Positions 32,400-44,478 are shown, numbered from the stretch's first letter. The stretch is 64,000 bases of DNA from Tetrapyrgos nigripes (GCA_013368315.1 JAACJM010000262.1:49238-113237), one strand, 5' to 3'. Program-made: numbers and translations. The notes: a model not told the origin generated them from the letters alone.

Positions 32400-33565
32400 A
32401 TGACTACCTCCTCTTCCCAAATCTGTGGCATTTTCTCTGTCATCAATGGTCACACTACCACCATAGCCGGCAAGACTTATGGGGAATACACGACATCGAT
32501 CGCTACCTGTGATCCCAACATCAGTTGCTCTGCTTTGGTGCGTTTGCCACTGACTACTTTTCTGTGCATGTTGACTGATTTACGTACTCTGTAGATTCGC
32601 GTGTGGCACTGCCCTGGGTCTCAACTCCTACTCGATAACACCTGTGTTTTCCTCTTTGCAAAATGGTTTGTTCCTTCAAATGACTCACCCGTCATCCTCG
32701 AACTGCTGTATTTGTATCCTTTCCCTGGCAATCCCACCAACGACAACTATCAAGACGGACTTCCGGACTTCCGTGTCCCTGTTACAGTCTTCACGGGCAC
32801 GGTGCTCTCCACCGCCAACAACAATGTCCCACCGTCCTATGCCCAAACCAAAACTTTTGTTGTTGCTTCATCTGAGTTCATCACCGGAACTGTGCAATCT
32901 TTCAGCCTTCGGTATGTGGATCACATAGGCGTCTCTTTACTACCACTAACATCTTTCAGTATGTGCATGGATCCTACCTCCCTGAGATGGACCAAGGTGC
33001 CAGTCCCTAATGTCGGCAACTTGGTTTATGCTGTCGGTGCGATCCGCGGTTTTTATAACAACACCCTTCACATTGACCTCTCCTCTGTCGTCCTCAACCT
33101 TGGAGGAGGTGCGAACGTGGCTCCTTCCAATGTGGTGGTAATGGAGGTTCTTCCCTGCCCACTGGCTGCAAATGCCGTTTTAGTGCTCTTGCCTCAATGT
33201 ATGTTGCCACTACATCGTCTTGCTTTTTGGTGACTAATCGGCGCTCTTTAGCAATACCACTTCCACCGCTCAGCCTACTACTGACAGTGGCTCAGAGCCT
33301 AAGAAGCGTCGGTATGTGTCTCATGGTGCTTGAGTCCATCTCTCTTCTGATCCCCCGCAGTTTCGAAGGATTGCCGATTCAACCTGCTTTTGAATCGGCT
33401 GTGGATGTTTTGCCGGGTGATTTGGGCACTGCTGCTCCACCTCAACCTGATGCTCAATGCTCTACTGCCAGCGAGATCGCTGTCACTGCTGGCAGTCTCC
33501 TCATTAATGATGCTGCCTCTGACATTACTGCCAAGGTCCGTGGAAAGCGAAAGGAGAAGTTGTGA
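32400..33565 (+). CDS. OB-fold (RPA-like) protein associated with the Helitron
   Basis: Starts 'MTTSSSQICGIFSVINGHTT' at 32,400, with introns at about 32,540-32,594, 32,912-32,959, 33,200-33,250 and 33,312-33,360. It continues 'GKTYGEYTTSIATCDPNISC', 'PVILELLYLYPFPGNP', 'KTFVVASSEFITGTVQSF', 'WTKVPVPNVGNLVYAVGAI' and 'LHIDLSSVVLNLGGG', and ends at TGA 33,563-33,565 after the basic 'VRGKRKEKL'. The beta-rich pattern and position suggest a single-stranded-DNA-binding OB fold, as plant and animal Helitrons often carry RPA70-like genes. One junction (about 33,200) loses frame unless a base is gained or lost, so the model is approximate. The OB-fold call is inference. Confidence 0.55.
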
Positions 33566-33691
33566 ATGGGGCTGATTTCAGATCTGTAAATGGTAGTATC
33601 CAATGTACTTTGGTGTCTCTGCTGTAGTGGTCCCAAAACGTATGTGTTCTGTATATTAATGACAGGTTGATTTACTAAGGATTTTTGGTTA

Positions 33692-34321
33692 GTGCTCGCC
33701 ATGTTCAAGGACTATCTCGCATCGGGCTGGCTTGATATTTCCTCACAACCACCTGACAAGTTGTGTGCACAACTCAACTCGGTCAACCACGCCACGTCTC
33801 ACTGCACTGACGCTATTGCCTGCCTCTTAACTGTACATTTTCGCTGTTCCTGTCCTGTACATTGTGCTCAAATTACTATGCAGCCCATGACTTTCATGTA
33901 TGCTCCTGTGGTTTTTTCTGCTCCTGTCAGCACTCTCGCCCTCCACCTCCATGCACTTATGTTGTTCCCATACGAAACTTTCTCGGAACATGGGGTCACC
34001 ATCCATTTCATGCTGGAAGTTACCCCTCCCACCGCACTACAACACTTTGCAGTCTTCTTGATTACGTTCCTAGAGCGGCTGTACCTTGACACAGGCCATG
34101 ACAGCTCCGTCTCAAGTATTGCATATGTCTGTGGTTTCAGGAGGATCTTTGGATCCTTCACACTCACTGGTCATTTCTCTGTGTTCTTGGAGAGAAGCCG
34201 CAACAATCCTCTCAACCAATTTTCTCCTGAGATCAACTGTGATGTTGTGTCCTGGCCGTTCGCAGACGTGGCACTGGAGCAACTAGATAATATCTCGATC
34301 TGCTTGCGGATGGCCTGGTGA
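33692..34321 (+). CDS. Helitron-associated N-terminal protein segment
   Basis: A 209-aa frame between the OB-fold gene and the Rep domain. It reads 'FAVFLITFLERLYLDTGHDS', 'FGSFTLTGHFSVFLERSR' and 'CDVVSWPFADVALEQ'. This pattern resembles the poorly characterised region that precedes the Rep domain in basidiomycete Helitrons. It may be an exon of the same gene as the Rep/helicase or a separate accessory protein. No catalytic motif is seen. Confidence 0.45.
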   Translation: MLAMFKDYLASGWLDISSQPPDKLCAQLNSVNHATSHCTDAIACLLTVHFRCSCPVHCAQITMQPMTFMYAPVVFSAPVSTLALHLHALMLFPYETFSEHGVTIHFMLEVTPPTALQHFAVFLITFLERLYLDTGHDSSVSSIAYVCGFRRIFGSFTLTGHFSVFLERSRNNPLNQFSPEINCDVVSWPFADVALEQLDNISICLRMAW

Positions 34322-34586
34322 GTCTTCCCAGGTGTTCTCAGCCCTTCTATTGTCTGACGAGGCGATTCAGCTTTCTGCTCAACGATGTCTCGGATTTGCC
34401 TGCGCATGAAGCTGTGCACTGTCTCCATTTCCCTCTCTCAGCACAGTGACAAATGCTATTCGTGTCATGTATATCAAATACAATGAATACATAGTATATT
34501 GTTTCAGTAGTCCTCTTCTCTCCAGCACTACTACAACCACTGAGCATCCGCCTCTGACTGGCATGCCTTGACTGAGCAGCTGCGAG

Positions 34587-37500
34587 TTGTGGGAGTTAGG
34601 CTCCATCTCGGCACCTCGCTTGGTGTGGGGAGCAATTCGCAATAACAAACGCCACGAATGTAATTATTGTGGCCTCATCCTGCTGACGGGTGAATGGCCT
34701 GGGTTTTGTTGTGGAGACAAAGGGAAATTCTTGGGAAATGTGCTGGCCCTACCCCCCCTTCCTGATGAATACCTGCAATTCATTAACGACCCTGGCTTAT
34801 CCAATAGCTTGCGGATCCTCAATTTGGTCTTTTCATTTGCGTCTCTGGAAACCTCCGAAGAGTTTCCATGGTTGAAGTACTCCAAAAACATTCCTGCTTT
34901 TTTTTCCATCCAAGGCCGAGTCTACCACCGTCTCTGGCCCAAACACCACAATTCATCTGTGTGTTGGCTGCTATTTGATGGATTTGCCAATTCTTCACTG
35001 CCACATGCTCAATGGGCATCTACTCTACCCCCTGTCTGGATCAGCGCCGTAAAGAAGGCTTTACTGAGGGTCAATCCGTTTGTTCAGTCTCTCACGGTAC
35101 TCAGTGGTCTTTCTGAGGCACAGTGTCCAGGCATGAACATAGTCCTTCGTGAAGGCTCATCAGTGAAGGAAATAGCTGCCATCATTAACTATGAGAACAC
35201 CACTTCCACTCAAGTCCAGTCCCGATCTTTGGTAGTGGTCCATCAAGACAGTTCAGAGTGTTACCTGGGGACCACGAGCCGGTTATGGGAACCTCTCGCC
35301 TATCCTCTTTTCTTTCCGCATGCGTCACTGGGTTGGGGTTTGTCTTCAAACTTGCAAGGTGGTGAGCTGGTGCAGATGTTGAGTGATGTGGAGGATAGCA
35401 TTTCAACCACTCAACTGTGGTATTATCGCATCCGGATCCTGCAGGAAGAGAGGTTCATGATCTTTGGAAGACTGACCAATGAGTATTTGGTGGACATGTT
35501 CTCCTGCAACATAGAGTGCAGACTGCTTTACATTCGTGCCAATCAAGTGTGTTGTCTCTGCATGGTGCATTGTTCTAAGTACTGACATCTCCCCAGGCTC
35601 GCTTCCATGCCCAAGACGCTGAACTGATGGGAGTGAATGCTCTCCCTGACAATGAGAATGTTTACCTACCTGCATCGTTTCTCGGCTCAAGACGGTGGTC
35701 GTCGGAGCAGATCACTGACTCGCTGGCTATTGCTGCCACGTATGGACCTCCAACGTTTTTCATTACCATGACGTGCAATCCCGAATGGCCAGAAATTCGT
35801 GCGAGGCTTCGACCCGGTCAAGACTTTTCGGATGTTCCCATGGTTGTTGCAAGAGCCTTCCGCCGCCGGCTGAGCCTGCTCAAAAAAGCTCTACACACTA
35901 TGTTTCCGCGAGCAGGAAAAGTGCTGTATATGGTTCGCTCGGTAGAATTCCAGAAGCAGTGGGGTCTGCCACATGCTCATATCCTTATCAAGTACGAATC
36001 AGACTGCGATGACCCCTTGGCCATTGACAGCATTGTGTCAGCAGAGATGCCTTTGCATGAGGCTGACAAAGAGCTGATTCAAAAATTCATGATGCACAAG
36101 CATCTGAAGCCTTCTGAACCTCCTTCGGACTACTGCCAACGCGTTGACAAACATGGAAAGCGCTCTTGCCAATTCAACTATCCTCACCCTGTTCAGGACA
36201 CCACCACCATAGACTCGGAGGGAAGAGTACATTACCAACAACAGACTGAAGCTGATCAGTGGGTCGTCGCTCACTGCTTGCCTCTCATTCGCAAATTCCA
36301 GTGTCACATCAACTTTGAGGTGGCAAACACTTCGCACATTTTCCAATACTTATTCAAATACATCCAAAAAGGTGAGCTGCGTCTTTCCAGTCAGTGGTCA
36401 GCACTATTAACATGTGGAAATAGGACCTGATAGTGCAGCATATCGAATTACATGTCCCGTATCTTCACAACTCAACGATAGTGCCACACTATCGGCAAGG
36501 AAGCCCAAAGTTGATGAGATCAATGAGTACTGGAAAGGGCGGTTCTTGACGGCTGGGGAAGCAGTGTGGTGTGTCCTGGGTTACCACATCGCTTTCAAAG
36601 AACCAGCTGTATCTTCTTTGGCAGTGCACGGTGAGGATCGTGACACTCGGATGGTTTATGCACGATCCAACTCTGGGAGGTCGCTGTCGCCTTTGGAGCG
36701 ATATTTTCACCGCCCTGATGGTGCATACAGCGTTGATGGTGTGCAGTGCACTTTTGAAGGGTTGACGTACAGCCAGTATTATCAAGATTTTCTACTGGCC
36801 CCTTTTTCTGTGGACAAGGACGGCAAAGATGGCTATTTCCGCGAGAGACCCTCAGTCGATAATCCCAATCCTCGCCATGTCATTCAGAGAGGCATACATA
36901 ACCGTCATGTCAGCCGTGTTCACTCAGTGCTGCCGTCTCACGGTGAAATCTTTTATTTGCGGACCATTCCTCTGCACAAAGCTGTCCGGTCATTCATCGA
37001 GCTGCAAACAGTGAACGGTTTAACTTATCCCACTTTTCAAGAGGCAGCGGTGGCAATGGGTCTGTTTGCTCATGACAATGAAGCTCATGTGGCTTTCCAG
37101 GAGGCTGTGGACTCCTATCGTACTCCAGGTCAACTGCGCGTGCTGTTCATCCATTTACTGCAAAATGAATGTGTGCCTTCTCCTATTGAACTATGGGAGC
37201 ACTTCCAACACGACATCTGCTTGGACCACATTCTTAAGCTCAATAACGACCAGTTGGGTATAGATCAAGGACTTTGTGACTTGGCTTTGCTGCTGGAGGA
37301 GTATGGGTCTTCCTTGGCTAGCTATGGTCTCCCAAATCTGTCCTCCTTTTCCACTGAGGTGTTCCATGAGTTAGCAAGGTGGTCGGACCATGAACAGTTG
37401 GGTGCTGCTGCAGACCGCTCCATCACTGTGTTCAATTCAGAACAGCTCTATATCTACAATGGTGTGATGGATGCCATTGCAGAGGACGACCAAATATTGT

Positions 37501-38455
37501 TATTTGTCGACGGGAAGGCAGGCCGAGGAAAAACTTTTCTCATCCGGGCTATCTGCAATCAACTGAGGTCCCAAGGTTTGATAGTGCTGGCAACAGCTAC
37601 ATCGGCTTTTGCTGCACAACAATATCCTGGGGGTCAAACAACTCATTCAACTTTCAAAGTAAGTGGTGTTGGATTGCTGGTGCCCATTCATCTCTCATTG
37701 TCTTCATGGGTTGATAGATCCCTGTCAATGATGGCAACGAGTTGTTGCTATCACCGTTGCAAGCCCACCACTCCCGAGTGGACCTGATTCGTGAAACGGC
37801 CCTCATTGTGTGGGATGAATGTCCAATGGCTAACAGAGCAGTATTGGCATGTGTCGACAATACCTGCAGGTGCGTGATGGGGAGTCGGGAACCTTTTGGT
37901 GGGAAGCGCCTCATTGTTTTGGGTGACTTCAAGCAGACTTGCCCAGTGGTTCAGGGTGGCTCACGTTTGCGAGTCGTGGATGTGTGCTTGAAGAATAGTT
38001 CATTGTGGTCGCTGTTTGAGCAGGTCAGCCTCACTATCCCATGTCGGAATGCCGAGGATCCCGAATTTGCAAGCTTTGTGGACAGCATAGGAGAAGGCTC
38101 TTTAGGAGAGGATGTTCCTTTGGGTTTAATCGGTGAGGTGGAGTCACGCTCAGAGCTGATTGACTTTGTGTACCCACCTGAGTTGTTGGACGATGTGACC
38201 CACTGTGTCAACCGCGCAATCTTGGCTCCAACTAATGCACAGGTGGACAGTTACAACACCGAAATTCTGGACAGGTTGAATGGCACTTATGGCATGTACT
38301 ATGCTGCCGACTCTCTAAAGGAAGTTAATGACGCAGGGCTGGACGTTCCCAACACCAGTCTCGATTATGCATTGAGAACAAAACTGCCAGGTCTCCCAGT
38401 CCACCTGCCGCTAGAATACAGCTTTTCGCTCTGCTCTCTTTGCTTTAGTCTGTAA
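34587..38455 (+). pseudogene. Helitron Rep/helicase (RepHel), C-terminally truncated
   Basis: Rolling-circle transposase with Pif1-type helicase. An N-terminal zinc motif 'CNYCG…GFCCG' is followed by the Helitron_like_N segment 'EPLAYPLFFPHASLGWG'. The HUH nuclease has motif 1 'FFITMTCNPEWPE', motif 2 'GLPHAHILI' (metal-binding His pair) and motif 3 'YLFKYIQKG' (paired catalytic Tyr). The helicase has Walker A 'GKAGRGKT', Walker B 'ALIVWDECPM' and 'LGDFKQTCPVV'. Introns are at about 35,548-35,596, 36,371-36,423 and 37,659-37,717, all GT-AG. It ends at 38,455 soon after 'GLPVHLPL', so the last helicase motifs (V, VI) are missing and the protein is probably inactive as a helicase. No other stops are needed in the model. 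Confidence 0.85.
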
Positions 38456-38499
38456 CTTTTTGGAACTTTTGTCGACCTTTTGGCTCTCGGGGGCATCAC

Positions 38500-38615
38500 T
38501 TGTGAAAGTATTTGATACTTTGAAAAGCGATGGGGCCTGTGTTTTGAAAGCCGACCGCTTACCGGAAAAAGTTGCTGAAAAGTCGGGAAAAAGCGGGTTT
38601 GCCGTTTTACTGATG
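38500..38615 (-). repeat. Right terminal block of the 8.2-kb insertion
   Basis: AAAAGC/GAAAAAG-rich sequence ending TTTGCCGTTTTACTGATG, inverted relative to 30,391-30,560. It starts only about 45 bp after the truncated helicase frame. Confidence 0.75.
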
Positions 38616-41102
38616 TGAGGCTGGTGTTGAACGTTGAACGGTCAATTGTTGTTGGTACAGTTGCTCAGAGTCAGAAGGGTTCAGCAATTTGCGGACTGGG
38701 ATTCAAACTTAAACCTGGGTAGGTAATATAAGTACGACAGACGGTAACCCAGTAACGGACTTGGGACCCACCATAACACCATGACTTCAAGTTGTTGGCG
38801 TTCAGAAAGTCTGTAATGATAAGAACCTTTCTTCTACAGCTCTCTGAGTTTGTTGATGTGGAAGGTCGTCGGAAAGTATGGAAACAAGTTTACAAATTTG
38901 GCATGTGCTGTTGGATTACATTTACACTCTGTTTTCTGTATTTTTAGGGAAAGTTTCGGTACACGATGGATACTCCAAAGACCCTCAGAGTGAGTGGCGT
39001 ACTCCTCTTCCTCGTATGGTACACTCTGGACCTCCACTTTGGAAACTTCCAGGCTCGGGAGCAATCACACGTAATAATTATGTCTCGAGAACCACTCGGC
39101 TGTTTCGGCAATCCATCAAGTCGACAACTCTTTGTTCCTTCCTTCCACGACAATGGACTCGTCCGTTTTCACCTTTACCCAGCTTTCCCCCCCTTCTCCC
39201 TTTTCCTCTCTAGACAAAAAACAATCTTCCCCACTTGCAAGATGGAAACGACTCGTGAAACAAGTAGTCCGGACAACTACTCCACGTATCAATATTATCG
39301 ACATTTTAGACGAAACACGACCAGGAAGACCGCTACCCAATCTTCCTCCCGAATTGTGGATTATGATTCTACGATATGCGTGTTTACCACCTGAGCCTAG
39401 GACCAGGAGTGCAGCGGGGGAGGACCAGTCGTTCTTGGACACACCCAGCTATTACCTTCCGTCGTCCCATCCGCATTACACCCCCTCTTCCTCTCTACCA
39501 CCTCCTTCTCCTCTTTCTCGTATCTCATCCAACACCTCCAACAACAACACTTCTTCCAACACCGACTATCCCTACCCCACTTCCGCCTCTCTAAACCCCC
39601 ACCGCACATCCCCCGCTCACCACCTCTACCGTACCCTAATGGACCAAAAAAGGAGTTTTGCACTGGTTAGCAAGCTGTGGAGCGCGTATTCCCAACCGGC
39701 GTTGTATGAGTGGGTTTGGTTGAGTAATAAGAGACAGGCAAAGGCTCTGGCGTTGACGATTTTGTGTCAGGTGGGTTTTTCTGTTCCTTTTTGGTTTTTT
39801 TTTGCGAGTTTGGCTTTCTTTCTTCATTGGATTGTTTTTATTTTACTTGGGTGGTAGAGTGTATACACACACTATCGGTTGCAGGTTGCGGGTTGTGGGC
39901 GTCCAATGACTCCACTTCTCCGTCTCCGGCTCCAATTCTCTCGGTCTTCTTAGTCTTGGTCCACGTTGCCCCTCTTCTCCCGTCCGTTACCTACCCGTCT
40001 TCCGTCACCCCGTTACCCATCCATCCATCCAACGCCTTCTTCGTTCCATCTTTCATCTTCCATCCCTTGTTCTGTTTACCGTTCTGTTCCGTTCTGTTCC
40101 CATCTCGGTACCTTTCGTTCTCGGCCCTCCCTCGCATTTCGTTTTCGCATCTTTCCGCATTGCTGTTGTTGTTGTTGTTCTTGACGTGGGTTGGGTGATG
40201 TCGTTGTTGTTGATCCTCCGCGGTTCTCGTCTCAACCTCGCCGCCGCCGCATACCGCATACTGCAAACCTTGTACCACGTACCTTCCACCATGGAATTAT
40301 GGAAATTATGATGGAAATTGTGATGTGGTATGATGGATGGCGGAAGCGGTGGTGGAAGCGAAGGCTGTTGATGATGATGATAACGGTGTTCTTGGCCATT
40401 GGCTGGCTGTTAGCGTTGCGTTCCTGGCTGTTGGCTGTTGGCTATTGGGGGTTGGCTGTTCCCGACTATTGGGTCTCACTGCTGCCGTTCCCGTTCGTTG
40501 CTGTCGTCTTACTGGTTACTGGTTGGTTGACCTCATTTGGCTCGTTTGGGTTATGTGGGCTTGGGTTATGTGGGCTATGGGTTATGTGGGCTGTGGGGTG
40601 CTATTGGCTATGGAATATGTATGGGATATGGGATATGTATAGGCTATCGCCGTTCTTTGGTTCTTTCATTTTACCCTTCTTGTTCCTTGACTTTATATTT
40701 GAGTCTTTGGTGATTTTGGGTTTGGAGTTGAGTCTAATTTTGGTTGGTTCTTTGGGTCTTTGGGTTTGGGTTGGCTATGCGTTGCGTTTGGGTGTTTGGT
40801 ATTTGGGTTTGACGTTTGACGTTTTACGTGCGGGGTGGGGTTGGAGTTGGGCTTGGGGACGTGGGGGTGTTTGTTTGAGAATAAGAGTCAAAGGAGGAGT
40901 TGGACTTGGAGTCGGGTTGGGACTGTTATTATTAAGGAAAAGGAAGGAGTGTTTGAAGGATTGGAATTTACACTTTACTGGCCGGCTGGTTGGTTGCTCG
41001 GGGTTGGGTTTGCGAGTCGTTCCTTCTCCTTGTCACCCATCCATCTTCCATCTTCCATCGCTTGTTCTGTTCTGATCTCTGTACAACTTGTTTCCCTTCC
41101 CA
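38616..41102. repeat. Segmental duplication unit 1, arm Y
   Basis: Same orientation as 43,816-46,470 (Y'), highly similar from GGCTGGTGTTGAAC through the F-box exon and most of the following intron. It ends at CTCGCATCTTTC (41,103), where unit 2 begins. Confidence 0.85.
39153..41102 (+). pseudogene. F-box protein, truncated copy (exon 1 and part of intron only)
   Basis: Start ATG 39,153, 'MDSSVFTFTQLSPPSPFSSL', then 'RPLPNLPPELWIMILRYACL' (F-box) and 'RSFALVSKLWSAYSQPALYE', ending at the 5' splice site at 39,771. F-box proteins recruit targets to SCF ubiquitin ligases. Downstream only the intron duplicate follows; the remaining exons exist only in the second copy. Exon 1 here is open throughout (run of 6 A near 39,216), unlike its full-length partner. 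If transcribed it would yield a short protein. Confidence 0.75.
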
Positions 41103-41299
41103 CTCGCATCTTTCTATGTTAATGTTGTCGGTTGTCAATGTAAGTAACCCATGCAATAAAGCTACTATCGAGAACGTAAACAGTCTGCAGGGTTCAAGCG
41201 GTTAGGACGCAGTACACGAGTATATTAACTGTCTTCTCAAACTTTAATAATAATTCTTCTGAAAAGCCTGCTTCAGTTTGATAATTAAACATGAACGAA

Positions 41300-42736
41300 T
41301 TAAGAGTGCTCACATCCATTCGTCCTTGAATCAGCCGATGTATACGTCGGTGGCGGCTCATCTGTTAAGCCTCTCGCCCAATCCGAATTGAGCTGAACCT
41401 CCAACGCCTGGATATGACCCAAAATCCTCGCCATAGCCACTTGTACACCAGCATTTGATGCATTCACTGTTTGCTGTAGCTCTCGCACTTGCTGACGGAA
41501 AGCGTCAGCTTCTTGCTGAAGATGCATCTGACGGATAGTGGGCGTAGAAGTAGTTTGAATAGTTGAATGACTGGAATTCGGACGGCTTAGTGGCGATGGC
41601 GACGGCTGCGGATTCTGAGGTGCACTGGAAGAGCTGAGGTCCAGAGCCTGTCGCATAGATGATGGTGTAGCCTGACCAGCGGGCTCTATTGTTGGCTGTT
41701 CGTATTTCATATCAAAGGGTCTGAAAGACGAGGAGTTATGTTCAGAACTCTCGGGAATGGGCGGCAATACGTCAGGAGGGTGATATTTGAGATCAAATGG
41801 TCGAACACTGTCCTCACTGCCTGGAACAGACCTTTCCCGAGCTTTGCGACGATATCTGAAGAGCAGAAGAAAGACGATGACAGTAATGATCACAATGCCC
41901 ACAGCTAAGAAAGTTCCGATGACAGCTGCTCTATTTGCGAAGAATCCAGAATTCCTATAAGTAGCATGAAGACTTTTTACATTCTATCAATCAGAACGGA
42001 AATGGACGTACGAGTTTCCCGATGGTTCTGAATTTGTTGAAATTGCCGTCGTAGTCGCCATTGTCTTTGTTGTTTCGCCCTCAATTGCGAGCACAAATGT
42101 AGTTAGGGCTGGTCCGGTGTGGGTGAAAATCTCGACCGGGGTAGTATCTCCTTGAACAAGTACTTCAGACACTACGCATCTCCCGGATCTCCCTCCCTGT
42201 TCCTCGCTCGAGCATCCAAAGTGCTCATTCTGTTGCTGAGGAGGTGCGGTTCCAGAAACTATACTGAATACTTCTGTCATCTCGAACTCGAATCCAGCAG
42301 CAGATGCAACCAAAACACCTGGTGATATAAGATAAGTTGTAATTAATTAAAGTTGGTTCAAAGAATCATCAAGATTAGACCTTGATAGAGGGAAGCTGGT
42401 TGTTTCTTTCACCTGAAAGATGGTACACATCAGTAAAGGTTGCTAGGTCTGTGTCGGTAAACTCCTTGGTTTGATCAAATTGAAATGTGGTTTCCCCCCC
42501 ATCAGCTGCGGTACCGACTGGGATGTATGTTGCATCGAGTGGGAGTTCATCGAATGCGACGTAAGCGACAAGTGTAAGACTTTGGCCACGAGCTGTATAG
42601 TGAACAAAATCCCAAAAGAGTCGGTTTAAACACGAATTCGTCCATGAAAATACAAGAGAACGCGCTTACCGGACAATACAACAGCCAGTAGTAGCGTATA
42701 TGAGAAGAGATGTTGAATAAAAAAGCGTTGGCCCAT
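41300..42736 (-). CDS. Single-pass membrane protein, family copy B (intact)
   Basis: Four exons: 42,670-42,736, 42,413-42,592, 42,012-42,318, 41,300-41,954; all junctions are GT-AG and keep frame, giving about 400 aa. The signal peptide is 'MGQRFFIQHLFSYTLLLAVV'. The ectodomain includes 'YIPVGTAADGGETTFQF', 'VASAAGFEFEM' and a Cys pair ('FGCSSEEQGGRSGRC'), then a Thr/Ser-rich stalk. The TM helix near 'IVIITVIVFLLLF' is followed by 'RYRRKARER'. The cytoplasmic tail has 'RPFDLKY', a coiled coil 'MHLQQEADAFRQQVRELQQT' and 'SDWARGLTDEPPPTY'. It reads as a membrane-anchored sensor or adaptor; no enzymatic domain. It is the best reference for the family in this window. Confidence 0.8.
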
Positions 42737-42914
42737 CTTTCTAGTCCTTACTGGCAGAAAGTCCGGCAGGAACGAGAGAAGGAAAATGAGAGAGGAGAGC
42801 AACAACAGCCAAGGTAGGGAGGGGCTTGTCAATCAGGATCGGAGTCTATAGTATCAGCGTGCCTCAGCCTTATACACAATTTCAAGCTGGTATCAAGATG
42901 GAAGTTTTAATTGG

Positions 42915-42930
42915 TTGGTGTTCATACCAA
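42915..42930 (-). promoter_or_regulatory. Conserved palindromic promoter element, copy B
   Basis: Minus strand TTGGTATGAACACCAA, 179 bp upstream of the start codon at 42,736. It matches copies A and E in sequence and spacing. Confidence 0.6.
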
Positions 42931-42939
42931 CGATCAGAT

Positions 42940-44478
42940 TCAGGCCAGATATTTAAAGGTCGGGGTGTGGAGGTTGATATCATGCCCGTAGCGCTCAGGC
43001 AGAGGCATCCCGCCAGTCTAGATAAACATATCTCGTGGTGGGAAGAAGGGTGACAGGGAGAGGACAAGAAAACTGAGACAAGGAAAGAGCCTGAGGAGGA
43101 TTCATTAGATTCAGTGGCACTAGAATGGCAGTGTAGTATATATCAGTGGATCAAAATAGCCATATCTAAGTATCTGGCGAAGGCTGATCATGGATCAGAA
43201 CTATGTAAAAGCGGCTGCTATGGGTCTATGGCCAGAATAGCTACTCATAGCCTGCTGTTCTGACTTCTCGTTGATTAAGTTTGCACAGAAATCTCCAACG
43301 GATAGCTCGAGCAACAAGTACGGGACAATGAGCCACACGTCGTGGTTCGGAAGCAGCCTCTAGCCCCTAGGAAGTGATTTTCAAAAGAGAGACTTGTAAA
43401 GGATTGGTCAGCCTGCGATGAGACCCAACCTCCAACTGGACCAAAAGGCCACAATATTCGGTACAGTGTGAATACCGCCGCAGGCGCTATATATAGAGTA
43501 AGGGACGTGACCCTTACAAAACTGATTACTGGATCTGTATCAGCGCGTCGTCTGCTGAATGAGGAAAGTGGCGCATCAACTCGCCTTTACTTCAGATATT
43601 CTCAATGAACATAGACAATTATAAGATGCAAGCCGCCTCCCTTCATACAAGTGATATCCAATGGGTGATTGCGAGGGTTTCAGAGCGATAGTAAATCAAC
43701 CGAGACCTATATTCATTCTCTAGAGCCGGAGTCATAGGAGTTGAAGACCGTGACATCATAGCCTCGAGCACACATGGACCATACACGTGTGAAGTGATAC
43801 ACCGGCGGGGGACTCGGGCGAAGCCCAAGCTGGTGTTGAACGGTCAATTGGTATCGTTACAGTGACTCAGGAGGGGGTTCAGATTGCTGGTAAGTTGTTG
43901 CAACTTCAAACCTGGGTAGGTAATATAATATAAGTAAAAGTCAAAGTAAAAACTTGCCTAAAGACGGAGAAGGAGAAGGAGAAAGCGTGTATACATAATA
44001 CTGGAACGGTCGGACAGCAACCGGTTATGGCTACCAGGCTGAGGAAGGACTGCGAAGGCCTGTGAGGCAACCTTCACGAGTCACGACAGACGGTAACCCA
44101 GTAACGGACTTGGGACCCACCACAACACCATAACTTGTTGGCGTTCAGAAAGCCTGGAATGATAAGAACCTGAGTTTGTTCATGTGGAAGGTCGTCGGAA
44201 AGTATGGAAACAAGTTTACAAATTTGGCATGTGCTGTTGGATTACATTTACACTCTGTTTTCTGTATTTTTAGGGAAAGTTTCGGTACACAATGCATACT
44301 CCAAAGGCCCTCAGAGTGAGTGGCGTACTCCTCTTCCTCCTATGGTACACTCTGGACCTCCACTTTGGAAACTTCCAGGCTCCGGAGCAATCACACGTAA
44401 TAATTATGTCTCGAGAATAACTCGGCTGTTTCGGCAATCCATCAAGTCGACAACTCTTTGTTTCTTCCTTCCACGACA
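42940..44478. other. Upstream region between membrane gene B and the F-box gene
   Basis: Divergent promoter region without a gene. The part 43,200-43,380 (minus strand) matches the upstream region of fragment E at about 54,590-54,840, sharing GGCTATGAGTAGCTATTC, so it is ancestral promoter DNA of the membrane family. It is absent from copy A. The junction at about 43,811-43,834 is the empty counterpart of the 8.2-kb insertion site. Confidence 0.6.

Larger units (their letters stand above)
30391..38615. mobile_element. 8.2-kb insertion with terminal inverted repeats, carrying Helitron genes
   Basis: The left end CATCAGTAAAACGGCAAA is the exact reverse complement of the right end TTTGCCGTTTTACTGATG. 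The flanks are CGAGGCTG (30,383-30,390) and TGAGGCTG (38,616-38,623), an 8-bp target duplication differing only at a CpG C/T. The paralogous site in duplication unit 2 (43,811-43,834) is uninterrupted. Terminal blocks of 120-170 bp share AAAAGC-rich sequence with each other and with the MITE at 27,769. Inside are an OB-fold gene and a truncated Helitron Rep/helicase. The terminal type (TIR plus 8-bp duplication) fits hAT, MULE or KDZ-like transposition rather than Helitron. Confidence 0.75.

Noticed and set aside
34171..34648. Minus-strand frames between the Helitron segments
   Set aside because: No motif; the plus strand carries the Helitron coding series across this interval.
39991..40292. 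Minus-strand frames inside the F-box intron copy, repeated at 45,166-45,659
   Set aside because: Low-complexity, intron-derived, with no family motif; repeated only because the whole segment is duplicated.
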